Shown one piece after another: positions 46,029 through 59,300 of a stretch of DNA of 64,000 nucleotides. Made by a program: the position numbers and the translations under genes. The notes under the pieces were generated by a model. That model did not search any database and had not been told where the DNA came from. It saw only the letters and a list, made by a program, of their open reading frames with translations. Within the stretch, counting starts at the first letter, position 1. Every line of letters starts with the position of its first letter. Location: assembly GCF_008831285.2 (NCBI RefSeq), contig NC_045138.2:10616571-10680570 (forward strand), read 5' to 3'. The DNA is from Nymphaea colorata (Eukaryota; Streptophyta; Magnoliopsida; Nymphaeales; Nymphaeaceae).

Positions 46029-47000
46029 TGTTATCAGCCCAATTTTTTCTAAAAAAAAGATTGTATTTTATTTTTGCCCAAACGAAATTCTCAGTTATTT
46101 GGATTTAAATTTTTAGACCCTAAGCCAAATCCTAGACCCAAAACAAATTCGCAACTATTTAATCCAAAATGAATCTCTAAGCTGAGATCAAAATGACAAA
46201 ATTTGATGCTATGAGCACCACACGTGCATGCATGGACCTTTCTTTTGTTTTATGTTTCGTTCTCCCGTCAAGACGTGTTTTTGAGCCTAACTCATTCATT
46301 AGAATGTGTCGACAACCAATTGAACTCAATCCAGATTTAAAACGAGCCCGGAGTCACTCAAAATGGAGTCGGCCACCCATTTGTAATAAAAACCATTTTT
46401 TTACATTTTTAATAAAAAATTGTTTTGCGCTTCTTATATAAATAACTTATATTATTATTATTATTATTTGCACCGCGTGTTCGTGCAAGCATGTGCACAA
46501 ACGTGCACCGCTCCTTTGTGCTGTATGGAGGCTGCACGCATAGGCCCCTTTCTTGTTTAAAACCACCCCCCAAGGGGCGGTTTTGGTCATGTTGGGGTGA
46601 GCAATAGTCCACCCACACCCCAAAGGGGTATTTGCAAGGCTAATGGCCAATCCCACTTGGTCAAAGCCTTTTTTTTTCACAAAAAATAAAAATTTATTCA
46701 AAAATACTTGGAATTCGTAATTTAAAAAATTGAAGTTTTATGTTTTGGCTCCAAAACTCTTATAAATACTCCCACAATCTTCCCTCTTAGGCATGAGCTA
46801 ACACTTGGGGAACCTCTAGTGCTTTCTCACTTGACTTAAAATTTTCCTTTAGCTCTCTTTCTCAATTTCTCTCTTCTTGTCTTCTCCATCTCCAACCTTA
46901 GGAGCAAGCTTCTCCAAGTCCAAATTCTTCAAGGGAGCACAAGAAGATGTCTTGGAGAAACACTTTCATCATCTTGGAGCTTCACTCAAGGTGACCTTTG
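46029..47000 (+). repeat. LTR-like repeat, copy 2 (diverged)
   Basis: Same orientation as and head-to-tail with copy 1. It starts TGTTATCAGCCCAATTTTTT. It contains an extra block at about 46190-46610 and the shared 3' part at 46615-46960, with TATAAATACTCCC and GCATGAGCTAAC. Divergence is much higher than between young LTR pairs. Confidence 0.6.
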
Positions 47001-47909
47001 GATCATCATCTTGGAACCTCATTGCTAATATCATTCATATTTGAGGTATGTAATCATCCTATTGTCTTCATCTTTTTTTCTCATTTATTCTTGCCACCTC
47101 CCCATGGCCATGCAAAACATGCTCTAAGGATTTTCTATCCACAATCGAGAGCTACTCATGAGTGCATCGGGAGTGTGAGCAAGGCGAAATAAATTTCGTT
47201 TTTTTATTTATTTTCGAAATATGTCTGTTATATTGCTTTGTTCATCGCTTATGCTTGAGATGATGTCTATGCTTAATTATTTAATTTTTACTTGATTAAT
47301 GGGGAATGAGTGAAAATGAGTGTTTGGGTTGGGATCTTTTCATTGTTATGTTGATTATAGAGGTTGAGATTTGTCCAATCCGAGAAAGCCCTTCACAAAT
47401 ATATACATATTAAAAATGCACCTTCATGTCATTCTTACGTTTAGTTTCTTTTTTAATCACTCGGTTATGAACCCCAATGAGTATTTTATTGCTTGATTTT
47501 CTTTCATACCTAATGGTGAGAGAAAAATATTCTCTTGTCATAAAAGAAAAAATTATGTTTTATGTTCATGTATGAAAATATTTGAAATCATGCTTTTCAA
47601 AAGATTTTTGAAAGCACTCTTTAATGAGGCCTTGGAAACTTAGCCTAGGCACTTGCATGAGCGCAAGTTTATCTCCGGCCAATATAAAAATCAAAGTCGG
47701 ATATTTTTAAGTGATATCTTGATTTCAACTTTCATGAAGACATACACGTATACGTGGACATGATTATCTTTCTTTGTCCTTCTCTTTCTATAGTTCAACA
47801 TATTATTTTACGAGTTTTCATATACACATGAATGCATATATACATGGGTTTCATTTTCCCTCTCTAGAATCTTTTGTTTCTCTTTTCAAGTTAAATGTCG
47901 TTTTTTTAC

Positions 47910-47950
<41 letters not shown>

Positions 47951-49100
47951 CTCTACCTCTTTAACTTTAAAATCTCTCTCTCTCTCTAAAGATATGTATC
48001 TCCATCTCTTTTTAAATCTTCTATTTGGTGATCTTTAAAATTTTTTTCTCTCCCTTTTTCTCTCTATGAAAGCATTTCATTCTTTCCATTCTTTTGAATA
48101 TTTTTTTTCCAAAGATCTAAGGTTTTAACTTTCCATTCGTTGACTTCACCAAGACAAAAAAAAAATTCAAGTAATGACCTAATACTAGAATTATGTTTGA
48201 TGGTCTACAACCCCATTCTGTTTTCAAAAACTTTTTTTTTTTAAAAAAAATACTTGTGACAATTTTATAAATAAAAATAAGAAACTTAGATGTATGTGAT
48301 GATAGGAATGCTTTTAGATTAATGTTATGATAAAAATGAATGATTTCCTTCTAATCATATAGGATCAATGCATTCGTGCATCGATATTGACTTAACACCA
48401 TCGATGATCACAAGCACCTCTCTAAAATAACTTAAGCAAGATGAGATTAAGCTCTAACTAAGTAGTAACCGAATTATAGCAAAACCTCAAGCCTACTTAA
48501 AATCTTAAGAGCACAACAAAGTGATTTTCAAAAGTGATAGTCCAAAGTTTCCAAATGATATTTGTAAAGATTTTCTCACTCAAGATTTTCTAAACGAAAA
48601 TGTTTTACACTCAAATGATTCTTCGAAACTTTCTCAAAAAATTTGAAACATCAAATCTTTAACACTTTCTAAAATACCACACCACATTTAGAATGAAAAA
48701 GATGTTTAAGCAAAAATTAAATGCATTAAAAATAAGCATAGCCCTTAGATTGGTTACTCCCGGTAAAGGTGCCAGGAATGGTCAATCCTTATACCGACAG
48801 ACGAGTCCCTTTCTCTCTCATTTCAAAATAAAATCTCATTTTTCTAGAGCACTCCAAAAACCAAATGTTTTTGGGCATGCAAACACAGTCCATCTTTAAA
48901 GAATAAGGAAATAACACATTTCATCAAAGAATTTCGTGTCAAGAAACAAACTTATGTAAATAATAGTAACCTTTGGAAGATGTTATTTCTATACTTTGTC
49001 TAAAGACCACAAAGACTTTTGAACATGTTCTTGCTCAACGAATCAAAAATGAAACCTGCAAAACCTTAATGAACACAAGCTTTAGTAAAAATAAAAAAGT
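47001..49100. other. No gene seen; retroelement-like non-coding sequence
   Basis: AT-rich. It contains (TA)n at 47908-47947. A GGTAAAGGTGCCAGGAATGG stretch near 48760-48780 may be leader or gag-proximal retroelement sequence. No ORF is supported. Confidence 0.4.
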
Positions 49101-49187
49101 AAAAAAATAAACCACAAATCCAAACTTCAGTAAAAAAAAAAAGAAAACCAACCACAAATCCAAACTTCAGTAAAAAAAAAAAAAAAC
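49101..49187. repeat. Short tandem duplication ending in poly-A
   Basis: Two copies of ACCACAAATCCAAACTTCAG followed by A-runs (about 49110-49142 and 49150-49186). Confidence 0.85.
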
Positions 49188-49604
49188 AAAACCACCACCT
49201 TGCTGCCAGGCCAATGGCAAAAAGGAATTTTAAGATTCAGCCAAAAAGAAAAAAAAAAAAACATTTTTATCTCTGGTTGCATACCTTGCATGTCTGTTTT
49301 TGAAGCCTTTGACTTGAAACCCTCAACCAGGTTGATGGTTTTATAAGCTCTCAGTTGTTCATAGCAACCCAGATGCTTATAGACGTGGTTGAGAAACACT
49401 CAACCAGTTGAGTCAGTGACTGGCTGTTGGCAAATCGAGAAAAAGAGCAAGAGCAGTGAGATGAAGAGTTTGAGAGACAAAGACTAAAGGGAGAGAAGTG
49501 GGACAAGGAGAGGATGAAGAAGCAGTTCTTCAAACTTTCAAACGAAAATGAGTTTAGGTATTTAGGGTTTGGTTAAAATTTTTCGTAAAGGGAAAAAGGA
49601 GTCA

Positions 49605-49765
49605 GGATGGGTTAAACGAGTCGAGTTCCACCGACTCAAACTCGACTTGTTTATAAACTTGAGCTTTAGTTGGAGCTTGAGCTTGATTCATTTAATAAAC
49701 AAGTCGAGCTCGAGTCGAGTATTTGCAAGCGAGTTTGAGTCGAGCCCGATTTGGCCCCCTTTTGC
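49605..49765. repeat. GAGCTCGAG-rich MITE-like repeat (copy 2)
   Basis: Contains AAACTCGACTTG, AAGTCGAGCTCGAGTCGAGT and GAGTCGAGCCCGA words as in the repeat at 45655. Boundaries are approximate. Confidence 0.55.
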
Positions 49766-49799
49766 TTGTCCACAATTCATATAGGGTTATCAGTCTTGC

Positions 49800-51250
49800 T
49801 TTAGTTAGTACCATATTCAAAATAGAAGGACTCTGACAAGGTAAAATAACTAATCATGTTTCTTACCATATCCATATGCTTATGTGATGTTTTGTCTCGT
49901 AGTTGCACCATTCAATAAGAGTAGTTGACATCGTGTATTGAGGACTATACCATAATCCTCTAGGAACTTACAAATGATTGTGGACGTTGTTCACATGATT
50001 CATCAATCTATTATAGTACCCACTACTACAATTCTGACAACCATAATTCTTTAATTAAGTTGGTTTCAGTCTTAAAAGGTTTTTATATGTCTAAGGACCG
50101 AGACTTCTCATAAATTAAATACAGATAAATATAACAAGAATAATAGTTTATAAACATGATAAAATATTGTTATTCATTCTAACATGCCATATGAAATGAG
50201 CCATAAACATCAATATGTATTATTTCTAAGATATCTAAAGCTCGATTGATAATGTTTTCCAGTGTTTATTTGGTTTTTCTTTATGCACTCAACATAAACA
50301 TAGCAGTCTAAGAAATCAAGGGAATCAAGTATTTCATTTGAACCAAGCATCTTAATTCCTTTTTCAGAGATATGACTTAATCATCTATGCTATATGAAAA
50401 TAGAATTCTCCAATTTTTATTTAGTATTAGAAGATGCAACGTGCAAGGTTGCATGATATGAAAATTGTATTGAGCAAATAAATGTTATTACCACTACATA
50501 AAGAACTACATTGTGTTAAAAAAAGCTTAAATCAATTATGTACAAGTTTGACCAATTTGAATAACAGTGAGTCTTTAACAATAATTGAAATATGCAATGA
50601 CTTCAAACTCCACCTTGTTGCCATGACCCACATAAATGAACTATTCATCATCAATTGACAGCTCATAATTTAGGCAATCATGTATTGATACACTTATGTT
50701 GAGAAAGCGACTGACAAATAAAGAAAGGGCAGGGAAAGATAATGCAAGAAAGTTCTTTCGTTGTTCCTTAATTCCCCTCCGGGGAGTAGTAGCATTCAAA
50801 TCCATCTACTCTGGATACTGGAGTCAAATTAACCTTAAAAAAAAAAAACTAAAGTAAGAAGTGTACCTTTCTTTTCATCTATGCGTGGCACTTAGTTACA
50901 ATCATTCTTCATATGACCATAATCTTTGCAAAAGAAATAATTTTATGTCATTCTTAGGCTTCTTCTATTTTTTAATAGACGAAGAGTTAACGTCTTTGAC
51001 TACTTTTCTTTTCTTGCTTTTAAATGTAGTATCAAAATGAACACTCTCTATCTTGTCTTGCTTCGGTCTCTCCTCCCCTTACATGCAATGCAAATGAGCT
51101 CATTGAAAGTCTATCTCTTTTTGGTTACAGCTGATCTTAAACTACTCATATTATGCAAGATGGTGCGAGTGATTGCATAGAGCTTGCTTTGCTTCACGTT
51201 ACATGATGTCATGAAGAGAGCAAAACCATACATACTTTAAAGTCTTCAAG
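49800..51250 (-). pseudogene. Old copia remnant (gag knuckle, protease, pre-integrase)
   Basis: On (-): a zinc knuckle with FFC-KDYG-H-MKND-C near 50895-50945 (the first Cys is Tyr), a protease-side IYVGHGNKVEFEVIA block near 50600-50650, and a pre-integrase LSHISEKGIKML near 50340-50390. Many stops. It runs into unidentifiable sequence at both ends. Confidence 0.65.
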
Positions 51251-53210
51251 TAAGTTCAGACCTAGTGCCTTTATCTTTGAGGCTAGATGAGACATTTTCC
51301 TAATGTGCTCCCTTATGTTCCTATGTTCCTATTGCCTTTATACTTTAATAAAACAAGTTTACTTAGATGAATACTTGTTTCAACCTTCTTGTTAGCACTA
51401 GCTTCTTGAGAAATAGTATCTGAAGTTTTCTGAGATTGACCACTTTAAGACTCATGCAATTAGAAGCTCTCACTGCTTAAAGTTTTGTTCACCTATACCA
51501 AGCTCACATTACATGGTACAATAGAAAGAAGATCTTACAAAGTAGATAGATTGGCGGGAGCTAGGTATAATTTTACAAGTGAAGTACCAAGGATGTTACC
51601 ATCATAAGTCTTTACCTTCTCCTTGTTTTTTTGTACTTTTTTTTCCTTTGTCGATTAACAAATTGCATTGCATTATAAAATAGTAGACATATATTTTGAT
51701 CTTCAATGCTCCATACTAATTGGTGCTTTTAGGATGTTATTGGGCATTTCTGATAGTTGAAGCTGCAGAATGAATAAATAAGATCATGATCAGTGAGCTT
51801 ATGTCATTGTGGGGACAAGAACTAGCAGATTGCGATAGGTATAGCCATGAATGACTGTATGGGTGGCTTTCCAGATTTTTCTTGGCAAATGCATGAATAC
51901 CAAATAAGATTAACTTTATTAGATTTTTTGATATGTATGTACAAAGCATATAACATTTTATGTTTGTCATACTTTTGTTGTTTTTCTTGTTTAATGTTAA
52001 GAAAATAATAATGTACTTCAATGTAGTAATCGGGTTGTTACTATTGATGACCATCAACGTGTGCATCCAAGCACTGAAAAAGCACTATAATTGGTCATTG
52101 GTTAACTAATCTATGTTTTACTTGATTCTCCAAGCAATGATTTATAGACTACAACAAAACAAGGTAGATCTAGTTCTAAAACAATTTAAGCTCTAGCGCG
52201 GTGCAATATGACACCATTGTTGGGCCGAGTCTCTGGCACTGTGGTAGATGTCCAACAATTATGGTTTTCACTACCGTGGATTATCACCAGAGCTAGACAC
52301 ACAATGTTCGTAACTTAGAAAGAGCTCTGCCACTTTATATTCCAAAGCCAATAGCTATTCAACTTGTGCCTTAGTGCCATTTCAATTGCTATGGCATTGA
52401 GCTTTCCAGGATCAAGGTAAGGATCTCATGAGCTTCGCACTCACAAAGATGCACATGGAAACTTTTTTTTTCACCCTTTCTATTTTCACCTTCATTTTCT
52501 CTCTCTTGTCTCCCTAGGGTTCCCCTTTTCTTGTACTCATCTCCGTTTGAATTCTCACTCTTGTCTAGGAGCATGAAAGACCGACACCCATCTGTCCTTG
52601 GTGATTTGAATAACATTGGTGTTCGATGCTGATCTATAGAGCATTTGATGGTAATCAGATGGTCAATCATTCATGGAGTTCTCAAAGCCACTACGTTGTG
52701 AATATTCAAAATTTTTACAAGTACAAATGACCATTTTACCCTTCACCATGAGGTTTCAAAATTGTTTTTCAAAAGCCAAATTTCAAGAACAAAGTCATTT
52801 CTGAGATAAACAGACACTTTTTATATAAGCATCGCATACTTAGACACAAATCACCTAGGTTGCCTAAACTAAAAATTACCATTTTGTCCATACACCCTAC
52901 CATACCTACCTAAGAATAGTAATTTTTCATCAAATTTTCGAGAATTGCCAACATTAAGCAATTAGGCCATTTACATGGCCCTTGGATTTCTAGCATCAGC
53001 TCACTAGGGTTACCCAGTCTGAAGCTAGCTCCTCTATAGCCCAAATTGACTCTTGAAACTCAAAATTGTGATCTTAGCTCAATCAAATAAAAAAAAGTGT
53101 ACCTTAGTGGAGAGAAAGTTTTATTTTACTTATTTTGTGTCAAACCCAAGTTTCAGCTATATACTAACTTGTAGATTACTACGTGATCTTTCTCTCTCTC
53201 TTTTTAAGGG
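51251..53210. other. No gene seen
   Basis: AT-rich. The part up to about 51600 may be gag sequence of the same old copia element. ORFs at 51737-52066 and 52389-52670 on (-) have no recognisable motif. Confidence 0.45.
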
Positions 53211-53690
53211 TTTAAGGTGAATTTGAACTCAAGCCAAAATATTGAGCTAAAATTGATATAGGACCATGTTTATCACGTATAAGTCAAGCTTGCTTTAGTT
53301 CAGTTTGAGTTCATTCATTCCAATTTGAATTCAATTCAATTCTATGTGCTTTCCCTCTTCTATTTTCGGGAGTTTAAGCTGAATTTAAGCTTAACCCAAG
53401 AGATTGAGCTAAAACCAAGCTAGGACCATGTTTATCATATATAAATCAAGCTTCCCTTAGTTCACTTTGGGTTCATTCATCTCAGTATTCAATTCTAAGT
53501 GTTTTCTCTATCATGTTTTCAGTGGTTTGAGTTAAATTTGAGCTCAGCCCAATAGAATGAGCTAAATTCGAGCTCACTTGTGAGCTAAAACTGAGCTAGG
53601 ATTATATTTGTCATGTATAAATCAATACTCCCTTAGCACAATTTGAGTTTAATTTTTCTAGTTTAAGCTCAATTCAATTGCAAAGGCCGT
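53211..53690. repeat. Three-unit tandem repeat, ~150-165 bp per unit
   Basis: Units start at 53211, 53373 and 53526. They share TTTAAG(G/C)TGAATTT, GAGCTAAAA...TAGGACCATGTTTATCA, ATAAATCAAGCTT...CTTAGTTCA and a TTCATTC...CAATTC tail. Similarity is moderate, so it is old. Confidence 0.8.
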
Positions 53691-56300
53691 AGAGCTCATT
53701 CCTAATACTTGCTACAATATGTAAATTGATGTCGAGCTGAATTTTGCAAAATCAAAGTGAATTTCTTCGATCTTTCAGCATGTTCGTATATGTAAGTAGC
53801 TTTTCCAAATATCCTCAGCTCCACATGTGAAAATTACACAAATCTGATTTTTATGGTTTTCCTCGATTTTTCTTTATAAATGTGCCTTATATGACTTGGT
53901 AAAAATTTGTTTTTTGATTTTTAGAGCAAGTCAAGAGGTTCTTTAGTGAGAGTTTAGCAAAAACCTATTTAGGAGCCTGACCACAAGTTGGTTCAATCAA
54001 ATCATGAAAATTCATCCAGGCTTTTGAAAATACATACATGGCCAAAATTGTTTTTTCTTTTTTGACTCACATTCTTCTGCATAAGCATAACGTATAAGTC
54101 AAATGTACCTTGATTTATGATTTTCTTTGATTTTTGAACCCTAGTTCATGCCCATCCCTTTCTTTGGACCTATTTTAGCCTAAAATCACACAAAAGGGTA
54201 TTTTAGTCATTTATTACTATGCACATATTTTTCATAAAACTTAACTTAGGAGCCACATGAACCTAAATTAACTTTTTTATATAAATTTCATGGATTTGGT
54301 AGACCTGAACTTATGAGCCTATCCTAATTTTCTATTAAAACTAAATTTTCCAAAAACAGCATTACGCGCTCAGCCTAGGTCTGAACCCAATTTTTCAAAA
54401 AACTAAACCTAACCCAGGTCCAGTCCATGTCATGAAACTTGAACCCACCTAGCTCAGATCGAGCCAGGTCCAGGTTCCTGCTACTTATAAGTCTTCATTT
54501 CATATTTTTGTTCCAAATCATATATCCAAGTCTTATTTCCATGTCAGGATCTCATATCTAAGTCTCAGATCTGATCTATATTTATAGATCCAGATCCGTT
54601 ATTCTCATTTTAGAGCCCTAAATTTCTATACCATTCATAGATCTACCTTCTAAAATTTTCTTTGGTTCTAAACCTGAATGTAAGTCTCAGCATCAAACCT
54701 AGATTCAGGATCTACATGTGAACTTAATGCACATTATATCTCAAAAAAGTATCATGATTTACTCACTTCATGCATAATGTCAATTTTGCTTGATTGAAAC
54801 GTGTGAAATTTTTTGTTGAGCACTCCAACATAAACGGAGTCGAAATTGGTACCCGTATATGGCCAGAGTGAACATTGTTCCAATTTATATCAAGTTTTAG
54901 AATAAGGTTTAAAATTATGTTTATTTCTTCTTTATATTTTATGTCGTTCATTTTACACACTCAATGTCAAAGCCAAATACTTCATCAAGAATCAATCAAC
55001 ACTTCTCTGTGTGCTCGTGGTTTTTTGTGAAATTAAATTTGGAGTCCATATGAGATGGTCGTGAGCAAAATTCGATTGAAGGCATAATTTTAGTATATGG
55101 TTTTGAGTTGAGAAAGAAGAAATAACATGCAAAAGTTTAGCCATGTATCAATAAAGAGAAAATGGTTTGCCCCTTCTGCCTCCTATAAGTAGTTCTCCTC
55201 CCTCCCTTTTGGCACTACAAACTTTGAGCTATTCTTTGAGAAGCCAAAAAAGTTGGTAAAATTCTAACCAAGTACTCAAAAAAGGGTTGGTCTAAGTTAA
55301 ATTGTTAAGAGTCTTGGTCTAAGTCTTGATTCAGGCTGCATTACTCAACTTGGACCCAACTAGACTTAGTGTAGGGGTAACGGGAGCAAGCCCAACCAGA
55401 ATGCCAGGTTCAGGTAATTTCCTTTTCCCTCTTCTTTCTTTTCTTATTTGCAATTTAATTTTTTTCATTATGCATTTTTAGTTTAGTTTTTGCTTTTAGC
55501 ATATTTAGTTTAGTTTTCTATTTTACTTTTAACATGTTCAGTTTTCTTTTGTTTCTAGAATGTTTAGTTTAGTTATTGTTTGCTTAGTTTAGCATATTTA
55601 TTTTCTATATTAGATTTATTTTAATATCTTTAAGGTAGGCATAGGAGCCAGATATGCCTCTTTCTTCCTTGTCACTTTCTTTTAATTTTGTGTTTTTGCT
55701 TGTATAGACCAGAACCATCTTGCAACCACATGCATCCCTAGTCTAAAACAAGACTAGGACTGCCTAGTAACATACCTTGTGCGCATCAGCCCAGCTATGA
55801 GAAAACCTAAATCTTGCTTGGTACGTATACAAGAACCATTTTAAAATCACAGTTTTCCAAAATATTTTCAAAACTCAATTTCTTTAAAGATTTTAAAAAC
55901 CCTAGGCCATGTAGGCATAAAGTCCAAACCCATCTCACTTCTCCAAGACTTAGCACAAACTGGTACTAGAGTCCATTACTTGTGAACCTAGCCCAATAGC
56001 CTAGATCTAGTCAAATCTCTTTACAATCATTCAGATAACATGAATGAATTGTATATTCTATATCACATAGTTTGACTAAGACCAAACCCACTTATTACCG
56101 TCAAACCCATCCCAGGTAGGTTTAAACCCAGTGTAGGCAAGACTGAACCCAGTCATTTTGATAGCTTACCCCTATCCCATTTAGATCTTGGATCTTAGTT
56201 CCAAGTATTGGATTCAAATCATAAAGCTTATGCTGATCTAAACCACGGCATCAACCCAAGTCTATCTACTTAGATTTGGATTTCAAGTATTGGATTTTGG
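53691..56300. other. No gene seen; retroelement-like spacer
   Basis: Low coding potential, with recurrent CCCA/AACCCAG-type words near 54360-54480 and 56090-56160. It could be leader or LTR of an unidentified element. Confidence 0.35.
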
Positions 56301-56307
56301 ACCCCAA

Positions 56308-56510
56308 GTATGAGATAGTGACAGGGGTATGAGATAATGAATGTGAGATAATGGGTATGAAGTAACAACAAGAGTATAAGATAATGTGTATGAAATAACG
56401 GTAGAGTATGAGATAATAATAGGAGTATGACATAATGGGCATGAAACAACGATAGGAGTAGGAGTATGACATAATGGGCATGAAACAACGATAGGAGTAG
56501 AGATAATGAC
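56308..56510. repeat. Minisatellite of ATGAGATAATGGG(T/C)ATGA-type units
   Basis: Irregular units of about 20-40 bp. The last two (56421-56459, 56461-56497) share an identical 36-bp core. Antisense ORFs here are repeat translation. Confidence 0.88.
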
Positions 56511-57139
56511 ATTAGCAGGACAAAAAAAAAAAAAGACGTTCTTTGTTGTTCAGAAAAGTATACTAGTTATAATGATCTACTGACAAAATCATTTGGTCTG
56601 AGCTTTATCAAATTCCAAATCTTTTTTTTTGTCCAAATATAAAAAAAAGTTCTCTTTTCCTATTCACTAAGGCCATTTTTCGTCATTACTATATTGGCAC
56701 ACTAAAATTTCATGCACGGCATGTCATATATAACCCCACTTAGCTTCGTTGGACATGGTAGTCAGTTTATGTCGGGATCAATCACTGCATCCCTCTTTAG
56801 AAGAAACGAAAAAAGAAAGAACAAAGACCTCGTTTCCACCGTTTTGTGTGGGTCTCAACCACAGCCCCGTAGATGCATGCGAGGTCATAGCTAGTTCTAC
56901 GGCCTTTAGAGGCTGGTGGTGGCCGATGGTGGCCATCGCCCCAAAATTTCCTATCTCTATTCATTCAAGGAACTAAATCAGCTTGGGAGATAAGCACGTG
57001 TACCACAACCCAATCAATGGCAATGGTGCCCGAATTGGAGGACATGGCGGCAGGGCCGATCACCACCACTTGAAAGAGGGACGGAGGCACTACCTAACTG
57101 TAGTGGAAAATATTATTTCTGGGTATCACCCATACTGAG

Positions 57140-57332
57140 ATTTCGAATTTTGGAAAGACCTGCCAATTGGCTTGGAATTACTCCTTCAAGTCTGTTACTG
57201 GAGAGACCAAGAGTTGTAAGACTCGAAACAGAGGCCAATCATCGGTGAAGGAAATGCTCCCTCGAAGGAGACGAGTTGCCTTTCACAACTCATCCACATC
57301 TGCAACTTATGTTGACATTGATGAATGCGAGG
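57140..57332 (+). pseudogene. Possible wall-associated-kinase (WAK) exon-end remnant
   Basis: An open stretch contains TCQLAWNYSFKSVTGETKSC and ends TYVDIDECE followed exactly by a GTAAGG donor. DIDECE is the start of the calcium-binding EGF domain of WAKs, and an intron just after it is common in that family. No GUB_WAK domain, EGF continuation or kinase is recognisable nearby. It could also be chance; presumed dead fragment. Confidence 0.3.
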
Positions 57333-58011
57333 TAAGGACTCTCGTTTATTAGTTAGATGTGGGCTAAGAACTATGTTGACTGAAGCTTTCAGTTAAATAT
57401 TATTTCATATTTTTTTTAAGGAGTTGGAGTAAGAACTTCTCAAGGTACAATTAATCACCAAGCTTAATCATGCAACTCTTAGCGTTGGGTACAGAAGTGT
57501 GAACGATGTAGATTATTGGATTGAAAACAACTCATCGGGGGATCTTTTGAGCGAGAGTACAAGAGAATGTTTCTAGAGTTCCTACTAGAATATGAGCGAT
57601 TCCGCTATTTGTTTGCTACCCCATAAAAAATAAGCTGAACCCTCATGTGCTTGTGCCAACGGTTTGAGATTGGCACCATTTATGCCCTATGAATGATGCA
57701 GGTGAACGCTGTAGGCCTAGACTATTGCATCCATAGCCGATCATGGCCTGCAGTCGGACATTCGGCCAGGCCGAGTCAGGCCACTGCTCGTTTAGGGGCA
57801 GCAAGCTGGCCAAATTGGCGACTTTGCCACCCTTGGGCTAACGCTGAGAAGACATGCTTGGTCTTTTTAATGTTATGGAGGCGGACTTGGAGCTCGTTAG
57901 GAAGACTCGCAATTCGAATGTAGGACATCTTTCGATCACCTATTTGAGCCTTCCATTATTTTGTGGTAAACTACAAGAAGAATGGTGCGAAAAGCTCTTG
58001 GAACATGGCCA

Positions 58012-58014
<3 letters not shown>
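57333..58014. other. No gene seen
   Basis: Short ORFs only, none with motifs. Confidence 0.45.

Positions 58015-58054
<40 letters not shown>
58015..58054. repeat. (TA)n microsatellite
   Basis: About 19 uninterrupted TA units. Confidence 0.95.
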
Positions 58055-58060
<6 letters not shown>

Positions 58061-58329
58061 CACGTGCTCACGCTTGTTGTAGTTGTCGTGCTAGTACCCG
58101 TGCCCATGTGATTTGGTACCTAACACGAAATCGGCTTCCAAGGTTAGGCATGTCAAGCTCAATGAACTTTCAAAAATTTCTTGTATCATTGATAATGACA
58201 CCCACCAACTGGAAAGCCATTTAGTTTTTTGGGCATCTTTCAATCCCACTCATTACTTCCATTGTCTTTTGCTACGAGAATGATGGTGACATGTTGCCCA
58301 CTTTGAAGAAAGGGGTACTTGCTTATAGA

Positions 58330-58620
58330 GGCAGCAAGCCAGATAACCACAGCAACAAACATTACTATCAGCTACCACTCTTACCATTACCAATAGCCAC
58401 AAACTCATCGCCAATAACATTATTAGCAACGGCTCTCACTCTGGGGGATAATCCAGGTTGCCCTTTGCCTTTGTGGCATTGGACAAAACCATATTGGAAA
58501 AAACCATTTTTTAGGGTGTCAGCTGTTGCCATAATGTTGTTGGCAACATCAACCACAGGATGAAAGTTGTTGCCAATATGGTCTATAGCAGTGAAACGTC
58601 ATATTTAGTAGTGATTTTGT
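58330..58620. repeat. GTTGCCAATA-rich repeat with internal symmetry
   Basis: Contains CGCCAATAACATTATTAGCAA and GTTGTTGGCAACATCAAC, with TTGTTGCCAATATGG at the right. The word mix is typical of non-autonomous DNA elements, but no TIR or TSD was fixed. Confidence 0.35.
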
Positions 58621-59241
58621 CACCACTATAGGTTCTTTCACTTTTTGTAAAAAATGCTGCTCATTCATCAAGTACACTTTTTTATTTAGATTTAAAAATA
58701 CAATGATTTTTTACAAATATAATCAAGATTTACATAGGTTAGTATCCAAATTGCAATAACCAAATAAATGCATCTCACAGGCAAAAAACTAGTCAATGAT
58801 CAATTTAAAGAAAATGTCGCTCACGACAATCTCACAAAGTCAAAGCTGTTCGCGTCAAGTACATCATTGATGATATGGAGCAGCATGTGTCAATAAACAA
58901 AAATATAAGAATAAGTTACCATCACAGACAATGATTATGCAACTTAAGTACAAATATAGCTTCGAAAGTCAAATTCTAACTAGAAAAAGGGTTCTCGTAA
59001 TAGAAAGACTATCAAATAATTAAACAAGTTGTACATTGAAGTGTAATGATTAGGTGCACAATGGAGCAAGCTTAGAAGAACCTTTCATGCATGTGCCGAT
59101 TTTCTATGCAAGAAAACAAATTCTAGAACAGATACAAAGAAGTAGGAGCCACACGCTCATAACTCATATTCACATCCAATCTACGTACTTATTTAGCTTT
59201 TCTCAAAAATTTGACTTCATAATTCCAAATGTACAGATGAA

Positions 59242-59300
<59 letters not shown>

